Under the pieces are notes generated by a model. It had not been told where the DNA came from. It did no database searches and saw only the letters and a list, made by a program, of their open reading frames with translations. A stretch of 37,582 nt of DNA from Deltaproteobacteria bacterium (lineage in GTDB: Bacteria; Myxococcota_A; Polyangia; Haliangiales; Haliangiaceae). This document shows, piece after piece, positions 16,312 through 26,492 of this stretch; position 1 is the stretch's first letter; each line of letters begins with the position of its first letter. The translations under genes were made by a program, and so were the position numbers. The stretch spans positions 29,128 through 66,709 of the forward strand of contig VBLP01000197.1 in assembly GCA_005887925.1 (NCBI GenBank), written 5' to 3'.

Positions 16312-17367
16312 TCAGCTCGTCAAGGTCAGGGTGCTGCGGCATCTGCCGTGCAAAGGCGGCGTGACCAGACCGGCAGCTTCGAGTTGATCGTTCGTGAGCG
16401 CGCGCGAGTACCGGCCGACCTCGTCCCTCCGCCCCACCGCAGGCTCGTCGATCTGCGCGACCAACCGCCGGCGGCCGCCGCGCTCGTAGAATAGGACCTG
16501 GTTGCCATCGCCGTCGGAGCCGACGCGCATCCACGGCTGCAGGTCCGCGATCGTCTCCGGGTCGTCTGCCTGCTCGACCTCGGCGAACCGCTCGAGCGCC
16601 CGGGCCACACGGAACTCCCGGCCCGCCATGAACCGGCAAACGTGGCTGGTGACCTCATCCAGGATCGCGTCGAACCGGTAGCGCTCGACGCCGGCGTCTT
16701 CGAACGCCGCGAGCTGCGTGTACGTCCTGCCGCGATTGGCAAAGCTCATCGCGACGACCTCCCAGTACGGCTTGCCGCGGTTCACGATCGACGCGAGGCC
16801 GGCCGACAGATCCTGCGCGATGTCGTCTCGGCCAAGACCTTGCTCGAGTCCCGCGGCGACGATGTCGCGCGCACGCTGCCTCACCTCATCGCTGCGTCGA
16901 CCGTACTGATCGCGGACGAAGTTGCTCTCGCTCTTGCGGACAAACGCGGCGATGCGCTCGTCGGTCCGTGTCGTGCTCGCTGCGATGTGCAGCCCGAAGC
17001 GCCGGACCGTGGTGCGACGCGCGCGCGTGACGACGTTCTTCGCCTCGACCTCGAAGATCTGATCCACGCGCGGTAGCACCTTGTCCGCGAGGTTGGCCAC
17101 GGCCTGGCGCGCCGCCCGAATCACCTGGTCGCGCGCCGCAGCGGTAAGGCTTGGCCAGTCGACATCCAGCGTGGCCAGCGCGCTGCGAAGCGCCGCCGCC
17201 TCCGCGTCGCGCGAGGCGCCGGTGAGCGCGCGCGCGAGGCGCTGGACGATGACCAGGAAGTCGCGCGCGTCGAGTGGATCGAGCGCCTTGGCGACGTCGA
17301 GCCGGTAGACGTCGCGCAGAAGCTCATCCGCGGCGTCGATCCCGGCGCTGTAGAGGCCGTCGATCAT
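16312..17367 (-). CDS. Phage Mu gpF-like head morphogenesis protein
   Basis: The frame has 351 residues from the ATG at 17367, whose ATGA overlaps the stop of the glycosyltransferase gene. The upstream extension to 17718 is rejected. The C-terminal 110 residues carry the minor-head-protein signature: WEVVAMSFANRGRTYTQLAA, RYRFDAILDEVTSHVCRFM ('D..t...C..l.G') and the closing PPLHGRCRSTL, which matches the 'PPhp.CRc' motif of the Mu gpF / SPP1 gp7 family. The N-terminal two thirds are helical. Such proteins sit near the portal in the head and are needed for assembly or ejection. Confidence 0.86.
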   Translation of the reverse strand: MIDGLYSAGIDAADELLRDVYRLDVAKALDPLDARDFLVIVQRLARALTGASRDAEAAALRSALATLDVDWPSLTAAARDQVIRAARQAVANLADKVLPRVDQIFEVEAKNVVTRARRTTVRRFGLHIAASTTRTDERIAAFVRKSESNFVRDQYGRRSDEVRQRARDIVAAGLEQGLGRDDIAQDLSAGLASIVNRGKPYWEVVAMSFANRGRTYTQLAAFEDAGVERYRFDAILDEVTSHVCRFMAGREFRVARALERFAEVEQADDPETIADLQPWMRVGSDGDGNQVLFYERGGRRRLVAQIDEPAVGRRDEVGRYSRALTNDQLEAAGLVTPPLHGRCRSTLTLTS

Positions 17368-18484
17368 GTCGGGTCGGTCGTCGTATGCGGTGCCGGCTCG
17401 GCCCGCGCCATCGACGCGAGCTGTGGACACAGGAAGCGCCACCACGCGACGACGCCGCGCTCCACGTAGACTCTCAGCGCCTCGCGGCCGTGGCGCGGAG
17501 CCTCCGGATCTCGGAGCAGCCGCTTCGCGACCCGCACGACATCGAGCGGCTCGTCCGCGCGCGCCTGCCACCATTTGGGAACCCACTCGATCGCATCGCT
17601 CGCGACCACCGGCACGCCCTCGGCGATGGAGTCGGCCGTCACGACATTGAAGGTCTCCGTGTACGAGACCTGGAACACCAGGTCGACGGTTCGAAGCAGG
17701 CGCCGGAACGCCGACCACGGCAGCCAGCCGGTGCGCGTCACACGGAGGTTCGCGATGTTCTCCGTCATCTCGTCGAGCGCGCGGCCATCGCTGCCCTCGT
17801 TCCGGCCGGTCGACAGGAGCAGCTCGACAGGCACGTGCAGCTCGCGTGCGAGGACGACGGCGGCCGCCGCCCCGGACAGGAAGTTCTTGAGCGGTCGGTT
17901 CGCGCCGAACAGCCCCAGGCGCAGCGCGCCGCCCTCCCAGCGACGGTCATGGCGCGGGAACGACTCGGTCAGGTCGTAGAGGTTCGGCAGGCACACCGCG
18001 TTGACGCCCCACGCCTCCGTCGCCCACTCGGTGAACTTCACGCTGTTGCCGCCGACGAATACGTTGTGGGTCGAGAGCTGGAGATCCGCGGTCTGCCGCA
18101 GCAGGCGAATCGCGTGCGGATCGGCCGCCAGGAAGCCGACGCTCGAATGGCTCACCACCACGAAGGCCACCTCGGGAAACTCCGCGGCCGTGAGTTCGAC
18201 CTCGTTGCTCGGCATCCACGGCGCGGCGAGGATGACGTGGGTGGGACGGAGCTCGCCGCGCTGATCGGCGCTGGCGTGCGCCGCGCGCAGCCGCTCGCGG
18301 AGCTTCTGCGGACTCTGGATCGCCCAGACCTCGGTCCAGATGCCGTGGTGGCGGAGCGTCTTGGCGGTGTACTGCGCGCTGACCCCGAGGCCGACGTGCG
18401 AGACGCCGACACCGGTGAAGTCGCGGTAGACGAGCGCGACGCGAACGGTGTCGACGTACGGTCGCAGGGAGTGGGGACGGTCTC

Positions 18485-18488
<4 letters not shown>
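17364..18488 (-). CDS. GT4-like glycosyltransferase in the head operon
   Basis: This 374-residue protein has two Rossmann-type halves. In the N-terminal half, RVALVYRDFTGVGVSHVGLG has the Gly-rich acceptor-side loop. In the C-terminal half, LRLGLFGANRPLKNFLSG is a donor-side motif, and SYTETFNVVTADSIAEGVPV corresponds to the EX7E region of GT-B family 4 enzymes, with Asp in place of the second Glu. It is coupled by 4-base overlaps to both the portal and the gpF-like genes, so it is a true member of the head operon. The substrate could be capsid protein, modified DNA bases or host surface sugar. Nothing in the sequence decides this. Confidence 0.8.
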
Positions 18489-20198
<1,710 letters not shown>

Positions 20199-20206
<8 letters not shown>

Positions 20207-20408
20207 GTAGGCGTCGACGTTCTGCCGCAGCGAGCTCGAGTTCTCGAACAGGATGGCCAGCGTCTCGGGGTCGTAGGGCGGCCAGCGCGTTGGACTCAGC
20301 CACGCGCTCGCGTCCCACGATGTGCGCCTTGATCAGCGCGATGCGGTCGCCGAGCTCGCGCACCGCCCCATCCAGGTCGATCGAGGACTCGACGCGCTCG
20401 TCACTCAT
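20199..20408 (-). CDS. Probable N-terminal piece of the portal, split off by a frameshift
   Basis: This 69-codon frame starts at an ATG whose ATGA overlaps the stop of the upstream gene (20405-20408), so translation clearly begins here. The first 40 residues (MSDERVESSIDLDGAVRELG and on to VGRERVAESNAL) are natural-looking and helical. After that the sequence becomes Arg-rich shadow reading (LRPRDAGHPVRE), while the conserved portal N-terminus runs in the +1 frame. A one-base change, or a short deletion near 20280-20290, would join the two. If intact, it would be a separate 69-residue protein of unknown function. Confidence 0.55.
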
Positions 20409-20698
20409 GATCCGCTCCCCACAGGTCGCTGCACCTCAAACCGGATGCGATCCGGCAACACCGCCTCGCCCGGCGCGATCGGCGCGTGGAGCATCGTGGC
20501 GCCGACGTTCACCGTCGGCCGCGTGAACGAGAAGCCAGTGTCAGGACACAGGAAGTGAAACGGTTCTCCGCAGTCGGTGCAGCTGACCTGCACCTCGGCG
20601 ATAAAGTTGCGAACGCGGCCTCCATCGTCCGTCAGACGCTGGACGCCGACGTGTGCCGAGAACCGCTCGGGCGCGCAGCTCTGTCGGGGCGTCGTCAT
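20405..20698 (-). CDS. Hypothetical protein with a CxxC zinc-binding pair
   Basis: This 97-residue protein has CTDCGEPFHFLCPDTGFSF, which gives a CxxC plus a downstream Cys and suggests a small zinc ribbon. Strands follow (VNVGATMLHAPIAPGE). It lies in the tightly spaced run before the portal, one base after the upstream gene, and overlaps the next start by four bases. No family is recognised. A virion accessory role is inferred from context only. Confidence 0.66.
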   Translation of the reverse strand: MTTPRQSCAPERFSAHVGVQRLTDDGGRVRNFIAEVQVSCTDCGEPFHFLCPDTGFSFTRPTVNVGATMLHAPIAPGEAVLPDRIRFEVQRPVGSGS

Positions 20699-20699
20699 G

Positions 20700-20906
20700 T
20701 CAAAGCGCCCCGCTCGCGTTCAAAAGGTGGAGAACCAGGCGTCCGTCCTCGAACACGACCACGACGAGCGCGCCGAACACGTGCACGTCGCCCTTGGGCG
20801 GCGACTTGGTGGCGCGTCGCACGGGCATCGCGTAGGCCCATGGCTCCGGGGTCTGGTACTGGTTGACGACGCTGAAGCTCATCGTGATGCCTGCGTGCGC
20901 AATCAC
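20700..20906 (-). CDS. Hypothetical small beta-rich protein
   Basis: The frame has 68 codons from a GTG that overlaps the preceding stop codon (GTGTGA). The ATG at 20882 (MSFSVVNQYQ) is an alternative giving 60 residues. The sequence alternates strands: WAYAMPVRRATKSPP, then GDVHVFGALVVVVFEDG and RLVLHLLNASGAL. It lies one base before the next gene. Function unknown. Confidence 0.58.
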   Translation of the reverse strand: MIAHAGITMSFSVVNQYQTPEPWAYAMPVRRATKSPPKGDVHVFGALVVVVFEDGRLVLHLLNASGAL

Positions 20907-21199
20907 ACCGCTCGGAAGTCGAAGCCGGATGCGAGGGCCTTCGGGATGCCGGAGGTGAGCTCGATGGTGTGGATGCGGAGGAACGCGACCGCCTCCGGTA
21001 CCAAGACGAAGCCAGGACCGGTGAGCGGCGCGCCGATCGGTTCGAAGTCCTCGCCGTCGATCGAGCCCTCGAGTTGCAGCGAGCCGGCGAATGGTCCGGA
21101 GAGCTGTACGGTCTTGTCGCGAAGGCGGAACACGTTCTCCGCCCTGCCGGTTCCGGCGGAGCTCGGAACCTCCAGCGTCATGCGTTCCGGGCGCGCCAT
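20903..21199 (-). CDS. Hypothetical beta-sandwich-like phage protein
   Basis: The frame has 98 residues from the ATG at 21199, which overlaps the preceding stop (TGATG). The longer frame to 21556 runs through the leader hairpin and is rejected. The pattern GPFAGSLQLEGSIDGEDFEP, then IGAPLTGPGFVLVPEAVAFL and RIHTIELTSG is typical of small carbohydrate-binding-like or decoration beta sandwiches in which a measured mean is compared with a fitted 'G..F..ig' loop. Many phages carry such a small protein near head genes. Role unproven. Confidence 0.62.
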   Translation of the reverse strand: MARPERMTLEVPSSAGTGRAENVFRLRDKTVQLSGPFAGSLQLEGSIDGEDFEPIGAPLTGPGFVLVPEAVAFLRIHTIELTSGIPKALASGFDFRAV

Positions 21200-21459
21200 C
21201 ACCGACCCCCTCTGCGTGCGCGGCCGACCTGCGCCACCGCGGGCGCGGGCGCCGGCTGCGTGACGACCACCACCAGGCCGCCACCGGCAAGGAACGACAG
21301 CGATCGAACCGTCCGACCCTCCGAGGTGAGTCGCGCGATCGCTGCGGCGCGCGCGCCGTCGAGCGTGTCGGCGGCGACCTCGAAACCGCCGGTCGGCCTC
21401 GGTGGATCCGTTGGCTTGGCATCGCGATCGATCTGGTAGAGGTGGACCTGGTGGTTCAT
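21199..21459 (-). CDS. Hypothetical small protein, first gene of the portal operon
   Basis: This 86-residue protein contains VHLYQIDRD, a helix ARAAAIARLTSEGRTVRSLS and a strand GGGLVVVVTQPAPAP, with an Arg/Gly tail. It is the first gene after the terminator-like hairpin of leader 3 and overlaps the next start codon. The gaaag ribosome site is weak. Function unknown. Confidence 0.58.
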   Translation of the reverse strand: MNHQVHLYQIDRDAKPTDPPRPTGGFEVAADTLDGARAAAIARLTSEGRTVRSLSFLAGGGLVVVVTQPAPAPAVAQVGRARRGGR

Positions 21460-21487
21460 GGGTGCTTTCGCGTGGCCGAAAAGGAAA

Positions 21488-21542
21488 GAGCCCCGGCGGC
21501 AGGCGGGTCGGGGGTTGGGGCGGGGGCCTGCCGCCGGGGCTC
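21488..21542 (-). terminator. Terminator-like hairpin of leader 3
   Basis: A perfect 17-bp GC-rich stem (GAGCCCCGGCGGCAGGC, 21488-21504, with 21526-21542) encloses a C-rich loop. It is followed on the minus strand by tttccttttc, only about 28 bases before the ATG at 21459. The palindrome TCGAGATACTCGA (21541-21553) lies next to it, as in leaders 1 and 2, with base changes that keep the dyad. The words GCACTAGCAACC upstream also resemble GCACTAGCCACC of leader 1. No clear -35/-10 pair was found here, so it may act on read-through from the terminase genes. Confidence 0.7.
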
Positions 21543-21589
21543 GAGATACTCGACATCCCCGGTTGATCTGGAGTTGTGGTTGCTAGTGC

Positions 21590-21763
21590 TTACAGCTCGT
21601 CGAGCTTCTTCGTTTGCTCGACCCTGATGTCACACACCTTTCCGTGCTGAAAACTCACTGTGACTTTGCCGAAGAAGTTGCTCGATACGAGTCGGTCCAG
21701 GAAGCGCTGGAGCCGCTCGATGGGGCTGCGCGCGCGGTCATCTCTCGATGGCGAGACTTCCAT
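21590..21763 (-). CDS. DUF2292-like small protein
   Basis: This 57-residue gene starts four bases after the terminase end in the same direction. The second half, FFGKVTVSFQHGKVCDIRVE, matches the 'yGsv.i.vqdGkvv.ie' core of DUF2292 proteins, which are small beta-hairpin proteins found beside phage and mobile genes. The first half is a basic helix (SPIERLQRFLDRLVSS). It ends just before leader 3. Function of the family is unknown to me. Confidence 0.68.
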   Translation of the reverse strand: MEVSPSRDDRARSPIERLQRFLDRLVSSNFFGKVTVSFQHGKVCDIRVEQTKKLDEL

Positions 21764-21767
21764 ACTG

Positions 21768-22097
21768 TTATCCGATCACCCTGACATGGACTTCAGGGAC
21801 GGCGCCGGGCAACGGCCCGCGTTCCTTCTGACAGGCGAGCGCCACCGACCAGAATCGGTCGGCGTGGCCTCTCCCGATCTCCTCGCGCTCGACCTCGAAC
21901 GACGGTTTGCCGGTCGGCGTGAGCCGCCGCTTGATGCTGTGGATCTGGGCGACCAGCTGACGGTCCTTGGGCAGCACGACGTCCTTGCGCTGCAACAGGA
22001 TCTTGAAGTCGGTCGCCCAGATCTCCTTCGACTCGTTCGAGAACGTTTCGGGTACGACCTGCCCGAACTCGCGACCGAGGTTCTCGGCCAGGTGCAT
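21768..22097 (-). pseudogene. Terminase large subunit, C-terminal nuclease end in second frame
   Basis: This 109-codon frame continues the nuclease domain of the large terminase: [29 protein letters not shown] and the closing [16 protein letters not shown], which matches the 'k.DrfwslaLA' motif carrying the last metal-binding aspartate. It cannot be translated as part of the upstream ATPase without a frameshift near 22100-22120. Ribosomal frameshifting is possible but no slippery heptamer is visible, so a deletion or a consensus error is more likely. Confidence 0.75.
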
Positions 22098-23133
22098 GCC
22101 GATGCCGTTCGGCGAACGGCACGCGGTCGTAGCTGCGCAGCAACCGGCACACCTTCTTGCCGGCGACGTCCTCGAAGATCGACAGCTCGGACAGGTCGCG
22201 CTTGCGCCCGACGTCGAATCCGGCGACCAGGCGTCCGGAGGCGTCGCCGAACGTCGCGAAGTCGTCCGCGAGCACGAGGTCGTCGGTCGTGCACGGCAGG
22301 ATCAATTCGTACGGGTAGAACGAATACGATTCGTCGCTGTAGCTGACCTCGAACTCTTCCTGGAAGTCCTCGAGGGGCAGCGAATCGAACTGATCCTGGA
22401 TGTCCTTCGTGCCGAAGGTCCGGACGCGGTCCTCGGTCGGCATCAGCGGCGCGTCCTTCGCAGCGCGCACGACGTCGGTGCAGAAGAACCGGCAGAGCCA
22501 CCACGGCACGCGCTGCCGCCAGTACGCCTTGTACGTACGCAGCTCCTGGCGCGCGATTTCCCAGAAGACGCCCCGGCGGCCCAGCGGCGACGAGCAGCCC
22601 GTCAGCTGCCCGCGCGAGCGAAGAATCAGCGCGGTCGAGCCCTTGTAAACTTCGCGATCGTTGGCGTAGTGCGCCAATTCGTCGAGGTAGAGGTCACCCC
22701 GCTTGCCCCGCGGCGCCTTCGACGGATTCGAAATGATGCGGGACACGCGCTTGGACGCACTGTTCGACAGAAAGCCAAGCTCGGTCTTCGAGTCGGCGAC
22801 CAGTCGCTTCTTGTAGGCCAGGGGCAGCTCCTCGGCGAGCTGTCTCGCGTAGTTGACCTTTTCTTTGGCGTCCTCGAGGTTGTAGCTGACCATCACGGCC
22901 GTGTGCGCGTCGCGCAGATGGCAGCGCGCGATCGCCTCGCACGCGAACAGGAACGAGAACCCGACTTGGCGCGCCTTCTCGACCCAGCGGTAGCGGGCCT
23001 TCGATTCCAAGAATGCCACTTGATATGGTTCGAACAGGAGCGGTTCTTCGTTGTACATGCCGATGCCGGTCAAAAAGCCCAACTCTGTGCCGAGCCAGTC
23101 GAGCAGGTCCTCCTCGGTGCGTTTGGCGACCAG
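21793..23133 (-). CDS. Terminase large subunit, ATPase part (frameshifted, start uncertain)
   Basis: This is the motor ATPase that packages DNA. Visible motifs are [13 protein letters not shown] (Walker A of Terminase_6 type), [11 protein letters not shown] (Walker B), [12 protein letters not shown] (motif III), the linker and the first nuclease aspartate in [11 protein letters not shown]. Homologous reading ends at VPFAE (about 22115) and resumes in another frame as [11 protein letters not shown] (22105 onward, listed separately). The usual stretch between these motifs seems missing, which suggests a short deletion. No ATG, GTG or TTG precedes the conserved N-terminus in frame: a CTG at 23133 and an internal ATG at 23058 are the only nearby choices. 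The frame stays open upstream through the antisense of the recombinase, which I treat as chance. Confidence 0.82.
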   Translation of the reverse strand: MVAKRTEEDLLDWLGTELGFLTGIGMYNEEPLLFEPYQVAFLESKARYRWVEKARQVGFSFLFACEAIARCHLRDAHTAVMVSYNLEDAKEKVNYARQLAEELPLAYKKRLVADSKTELGFLSNSASKRVSRIISNPSKAPRGKRGDLYLDELAHYANDREVYKGSTALILRSRGQLTGCSSPLGRRGVFWEIARQELRTYKAYWRQRVPWWLCRFFCTDVVRAAKDAPLMPTEDRVRTFGTKDIQDQFDSLPLEDFQEEFEVSYSDESYSFYPYELILPCTTDDLVLADDFATFGDASGRLVAGFDVGRKRDLSELSIFEDVAGKKVCRLLRSYDRVPFAERHRHAPGREPRSRVRAGRTRNVLERVEGDLGDRLQDPVAAQGRRAAQGPSAGRPDPQHQAAAHADRQTVVRGRARGDRERPRRPILVGGARLSEGTRAVARRRP

Positions 23134-23202
23134 GAGCGGTCCCTGCCCGGTGGACTTGCTTTCACCCGACGCGGATGCATGTGTGGACGTCGGAGGTCCC
23201 TC

Positions 23203-23820
23203 ATGCCCGCCTACGCTGCCACGGTCCGTCGCGCGCCCCGCACCCTCGTCGAGTCCGAGCAGAGTCGCCTGCTCAAGCTCACCGGCGAGCACCGCCGCGG
23301 GTTCCGCGACCACGTGATCCTGTCGATCGCGCTCGGCACCGCGCTCCGGGAACACGAGATCGCCGCGCTCGACGTCGGCGACATCGTCAACGAGCACGGC
23401 CGGATTCGCCGGCGCGTCCCCCTGCGCGTGTTCAAGCGCTCCAACATGGACGTCGAGAGCCAGCAGGTCTTTTTCCCAGACGACCTGGTCTACAAGCTCA
23501 ATAAGTTCATCGTCTGGAAAAAGAGTCACGGCGAGAGCGTCGTCCCCGACGCTCCGCTGTTCGTCTCGCGGCTCGGTAAGCGAATCGCGACCCGGACCCT
23601 CCGCCTCATGTTTAAGACCTGGCAAGAGCGCGCCGGCTTCGATCAGCCGTTCCGGTTCCACGCGCTCCGCCACACCGGAATCACCAACGTCTACAAGCGG
23701 ACCAAGGACGTCCTCTTGGCCCAGCGGGTCGCCCGACACAAGAGCATCCAGAGCACGATGATCTACGCCAGCCCCAGCGACCAGGACGTCGAGGACGCGA
23801 TGCGCGACCAACCCTGCTGA
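23203..23820 (+). CDS. Tyrosine recombinase (phage integrase family), catalytic domain only
   Basis: This is one of the few plus-strand genes. The 205 residues hold a full catalytic domain: Arg49 in TALREHEI, Lys in RVFKRSN, His153 and Arg156 in HALRHTG, His179 in VARHKS and the nucleophile Tyr188 in STMIYAS. There is only a short segment before box I, so the usual DNA core-binding domain is absent. A clean GGAGG lies seven bases ahead of the ATG. It lies between the two terminase genes in the opposite direction, starting within 75 bases of the terminase N-terminus. It could be the phage integrase, a XerC/D-like resolvase or an inserted element. No att site was identified. Confidence 0.86.
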   Translation: MPAYAATVRRAPRTLVESEQSRLLKLTGEHRRGFRDHVILSIALGTALREHEIAALDVGDIVNEHGRIRRRVPLRVFKRSNMDVESQQVFFPDDLVYKLNKFIVWKKSHGESVVPDAPLFVSRLGKRIATRTLRLMFKTWQERAGFDQPFRFHALRHTGITNVYKRTKDVLLAQRVARHKSIQSTMIYASPSDQDVEDAMRDQPC

Positions 23821-24415
23821 AGGGCGCTGGTCACTTCCTGAAATGGCTGTTTCCGAAATTCGGGATTCGGCGATTCCGCTACTTGCGCCGCTGTCACCTT
23901 CCTCGGTTCTATTTCGGTGCGAGGCGGCAGTGGGCACGCCCGGCGGGTCTGCCGAAAACGGGGGATCGACCGGTGGGGGGGCGCCGGCCTCGCCGCTCGC
24001 GGCCAGGCAGCGCCCACGAGGCGCCGTGTTCGCGCACGTCGGCTCGTTCGCCGAAGCAGCGGCGAGGACCGCCCCGCCCGCCTCGCGCGCACCGGCGGGG
24101 GACACGGCCGCGGACGGTGCGCCGTCCCGGACGGCATCGCCGGGGACCGACGGTGAACAGGCCTCCGAGGTGTGCGAACGCGGGGTGTGCGCAGCGTCGA
24201 TGCTGCCGGAGGCATGTCCTGTGGTGTGCTTCTGCGGGGTGCACATGTCCGCTGCGCTGGACCCGCACACCGACGACGGCGCGCCGTCCTCGAGAGGAAG
24301 TCGGCAGGTCACGTTCGCGGGAGTGGCCGATCCCGCGTCGCCAAGCGCGCGAGACTCCGCGGCCCCCGGATCGCGACCTGCCGGAATACCAAGGTTCCGG
24401 CAGGTCAGGGCCGGG
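23821..24415. other. 595-base stretch without a convincing gene
   Basis: Between the recombinase stop and the terminase small subunit there are open frames on both strands. The minus frame from the ATG at 24432 ([15 protein letters not shown]) has high third-position GC and runs unbroken into the antisense of the recombinase, and a plus frame starts at 23843. Both are Ala/Pro/Ser/Gly-rich with no family resemblance. The stretch contains a perfect 12-bp inverted repeat at 24375-24406. I cannot decide whether a small gene is present. Confidence 0.4.
24375..24406. repeat. Perfect 12-bp inverted repeat after terminase small subunit
   Basis: GACCTGCCGGAA (24375-24386) and TTCCGGCAGGTC (24395-24406) enclose an 8-base loop. 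It begins ten bases past the terS stop codon. There is no T-run on either side, so it is not a standard intrinsic terminator. It may pause or protect the transcript end, or be a protein site. Confidence 0.55.
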
Positions 24416-25051
24416 CTACGACGCCGCGTCATGCGCCCGCTCCTTTCCCTGCTCGCCCTGCGCGAGCTCGCCGGCGGCGTCGTCGACCACACCGGTGAGC
24501 TCGGCCGGAACCCGTTCGACCTGCGCGCGCAGGCGCTGATGGCGCTCCTGGATCGCCGTCAGCGACACCGAGCCGGTCAGCTCCTGGCGCGAGTCCGCAC
24601 CGCCGGTGACGAACTCGCGAAGCCGCGTCAGCCGGTCGAAGTCCGCCGCGCTGTCGGTCCGGACCTTGCCCTCGCGTAGGTCCTTCTCGAACCCGAGCAG
24701 AAATTGATCCACTACCCGGAGCACGTCGACGGTCTGAGTCGCGCGTGCGCTCGAGAGCTTCTCGATCACCTTGTCGTCGGTGAGCGCCTGGGTCCTGGCC
24801 TGTGCGTCCTTGCGCCGCTCGAAACATTGGTGTCGATTCGAGTACTTCCACAGCAACGTGCGCGAGACGCCATAGCGCTGTGCCAGCGTCGCCAGCGACG
24901 GATAGGTCAGCCGTTCCTCGCCCGACTTCTCGTCGATCACTTGTTCGCCGTGGACCAACAGCCGGTCGATCTCGGGCCACGGCACGTTCGGCCCCTCGCC
25001 GCGCTTGGGGCGCCCGCGTCTGGCTTTCGGTGTGGATTGGGTCGGTTCCAT
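24416..25051 (-). CDS. Terminase small subunit-like protein
   Basis: The frame has 211 residues from the ATG at 25051. The frame extends to 25162, but the extension is less natural. After a basic start ([12 protein letters not shown]), residues 45-80 form a helix-turn-helix ([20 protein letters not shown]), typical of small terminases that recognise the packaging site. A coiled-coil-like region ([20 protein letters not shown]) and an acidic helical tail follow, where oligomerisation and large-subunit contact would occur. It lies upstream of the large subunit on the same strand, with the recombinase in between. The HTH could also suit a plain DNA-binding regulator, but the length and place favour terminase. 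Confidence 0.72.
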   Translation of the reverse strand: MEPTQSTPKARRGRPKRGEGPNVPWPEIDRLLVHGEQVIDEKSGEERLTYPSLATLAQRYGVSRTLLWKYSNRHQCFERRKDAQARTQALTDDKVIEKLSSARATQTVDVLRVVDQFLLGFEKDLREGKVRTDSAADFDRLTRLREFVTGGADSRQELTGSVSLTAIQERHQRLRAQVERVPAELTGVVDDAAGELAQGEQGKERAHDAAS

Positions 25052-25245
25052 TTGCCCTGGGAGAGAGCGCTCGGACCGAGTAGCGCGCTCACGCAGTTCA
25101 CTATGGTGTCGCAGATATGATTGTGTCCATATGCAAAGGCGCTCGGAGATCGGGTTTCTCATAACTGCTTGGAGTCAAACGACAGCAGATGTTAAACGGA
25201 GACAGCGAGAGCTTGTGTGGCAGTAAGACCGGGCGCCCAGAGTGC

Positions 25246-25368
25246 TCACCCCACCAACCATCTGACCCACTGGTTAACAGTCGCAACGCCCGAAAGACCG
25301 ACGATGACGCCGAACACGGTGAGCGCCGCGAGCCGCACAGGGATGAACTGCAGGACGAGGACGTTCAC
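25246..25368 (-). CDS. Possible small single-span membrane protein
   Basis: A 40-codon frame from a GTG (25368) encodes VNVLVLQFIPVRLAALTVFG and then a second hydrophobic run, ending NQWVRWLVG. Third positions are strongly GC-rich, as in neighbouring genes. No good ribosome site is seen. It could be a holin-like or toxin-like peptide, or chance. The longer frame to 25494 is less likely because its N-terminal part looks non-coding. Confidence 0.3.
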   Translation of the reverse strand: MNVLVLQFIPVRLAALTVFGVIVGLSGVATVNQWVRWLVG

Positions 25369-25493
25369 CCGCGCACCGCGGATCTCATCGAGTGCCGCTA
25401 GCCCAGGACTACGATTCCTACTCTGGGCAAATCCGCTGGTCTTCTGCCTGGTGCGTGCGTAGATTCCTCGTATAGACCTGCAGGCGAGTGGCA

Positions 25494-26099
25494 ATGCCCA
25501 AGTTTCTCTTCAAGGCGAATGACGACGTTATCTCTCATTGTTCGTGCATCGGCGAGCCCGCGCTGTCGACCGGACAGCTCGACTGCCCGTGGTGCGGCTG
25601 CGGGTGGCTCATCTGCTGCTCGCGCTGCACGAAGGCCTTCACCTACGCGGTGGTGCGAGAAACGGACATCTCGCTCGTCGAGTTGGGTCGTCGGGACGCA
25701 ACCGCTCGCGGGTTCACATCGATCACCGACCAGGAGTGCGCGGAGTTGGCCACCGGGATGGAGCGAGCGCTGGAGCCGTTTCGGATTGGCGACCTCGTCG
25801 TCTACCTCGACGGCGAGTATCTGGCGCTCGACGCGAAGCGCGTCCGGTTCGACGGCTACTTCGCGGCGCACGACCTCGACGTCCTGCCACATGCCGAGGC
25901 CCTCGGCGACCCGGAAGTGCTGCTTCGAACGCTCGGGGACGGTGCGTACTGGTTGGATCGAGAGCTCCCAAGATCACGAGTGCACGATCAAATCCGACGG
26001 CACGCGGGGCGCGGCCAGCTGTCGCCGGTCACACGTCGTCTTCGAGCACCAGGTGCGCGTTCACGACCTCGTACATGCCGGCCTCGTCGCGCAGGGTAA
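25494..26099 (+). CDS. Zinc-ribbon-containing conserved hypothetical protein
   Basis: The plus-strand frame has 201 residues from the ATG at 25494 (ribosome site ggcgag). Residues 13-45 have a dense cysteine cluster, CSCIGEP then CPWCGCGWLICCSRC, followed by TKAFTYA. It reads as a zinc ribbon of the 'CPwCGcgWl..C..C.kaF' kind. The middle is alpha/beta (RIGDLVVYLDGEYLALD). The last 40 residues are Arg-rich and overlap the oppositely oriented gene at 26029-26256, so the true end may lie earlier or the frame may be damaged there. The cellular role is unknown. Confidence 0.65.
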   Translation: MPKFLFKANDDVISHCSCIGEPALSTGQLDCPWCGCGWLICCSRCTKAFTYAVVRETDISLVELGRRDATARGFTSITDQECAELATGMERALEPFRIGDLVVYLDGEYLALDAKRVRFDGYFAAHDLDVLPHAEALGDPEVLLRTLGDGAYWLDRELPRSRVHDQIRRHAGRGQLSPVTRRLRAPGARSRPRTCRPRRAG

Positions 26100-26256
26100 C
26101 CTTGACGAAGGCGCCGACGAAGGTTCGCGTGCGCTGCGTTGCTTCCACCGTGTAGCTCCGTCCCGCCTGGAGCCCTTGCGCCGTCACCCGGCTTGTCACC
26201 CTGCTGCCAATGGCGAAGCGTTCTTTGCTCCGAGGACGCATGCTGTTCCGCTTCAT
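26029..26256 (-). CDS. Hypothetical small protein
   Basis: The frame has 75 residues from the ATG at 26256, preceded by caggag. It begins with a basic segment (MKRNSMRPRSKERFAIGSRV) and continues with strands: AGRSYTVEATQRTRTFVG, AFVKVTLRDEAGMYEVVN and LVLEDD. This suggests a small beta barrel like KOW/SH3 folds. It is convergent with the zinc-ribbon gene and overlaps its end by 71 bases. Longer frames to 26437 and 26601 are extensions without support. Confidence 0.5.
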   Translation of the reverse strand: MKRNSMRPRSKERFAIGSRVTSRVTAQGLQAGRSYTVEATQRTRTFVGAFVKVTLRDEAGMYEVVNAHLVLEDDV

Positions 26257-26492
26257 CTGGACTCCTGCCTGCCTGACAACCCAGCTCGGAATGCCTATTG
26301 GCAATGGCTCGGTTGGCTTGCCCCAGACACATTGCGTCGGCGTGTTCGAAAAGCAAGCTCGTTGTCGACATGTCTTCGAATGGCAATCCGGCCGCTCCAC
26401 AGGAGAATGCCTTGCGACCTGGGGCAAGCAGAGCCATGTGTCACGTGCGCTTGAACTTCGAAACTGCGAATCGAGCAGAGGGAAGGACTCAC

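Noticed and set aside
21793-24492. 899-residue minus-strand protein as one fused terminase
   Set aside because: Its middle third is the antisense of a recombinase with full catalytic motifs. The open frame is most simply explained by codon bias, so only the terminase part is called.
23843-24679. Plus-strand gene after the recombinase
   Set aside because: It runs 264 bases antisense into the terminase small subunit and is Ala/Pro/Gly-rich without motifs.
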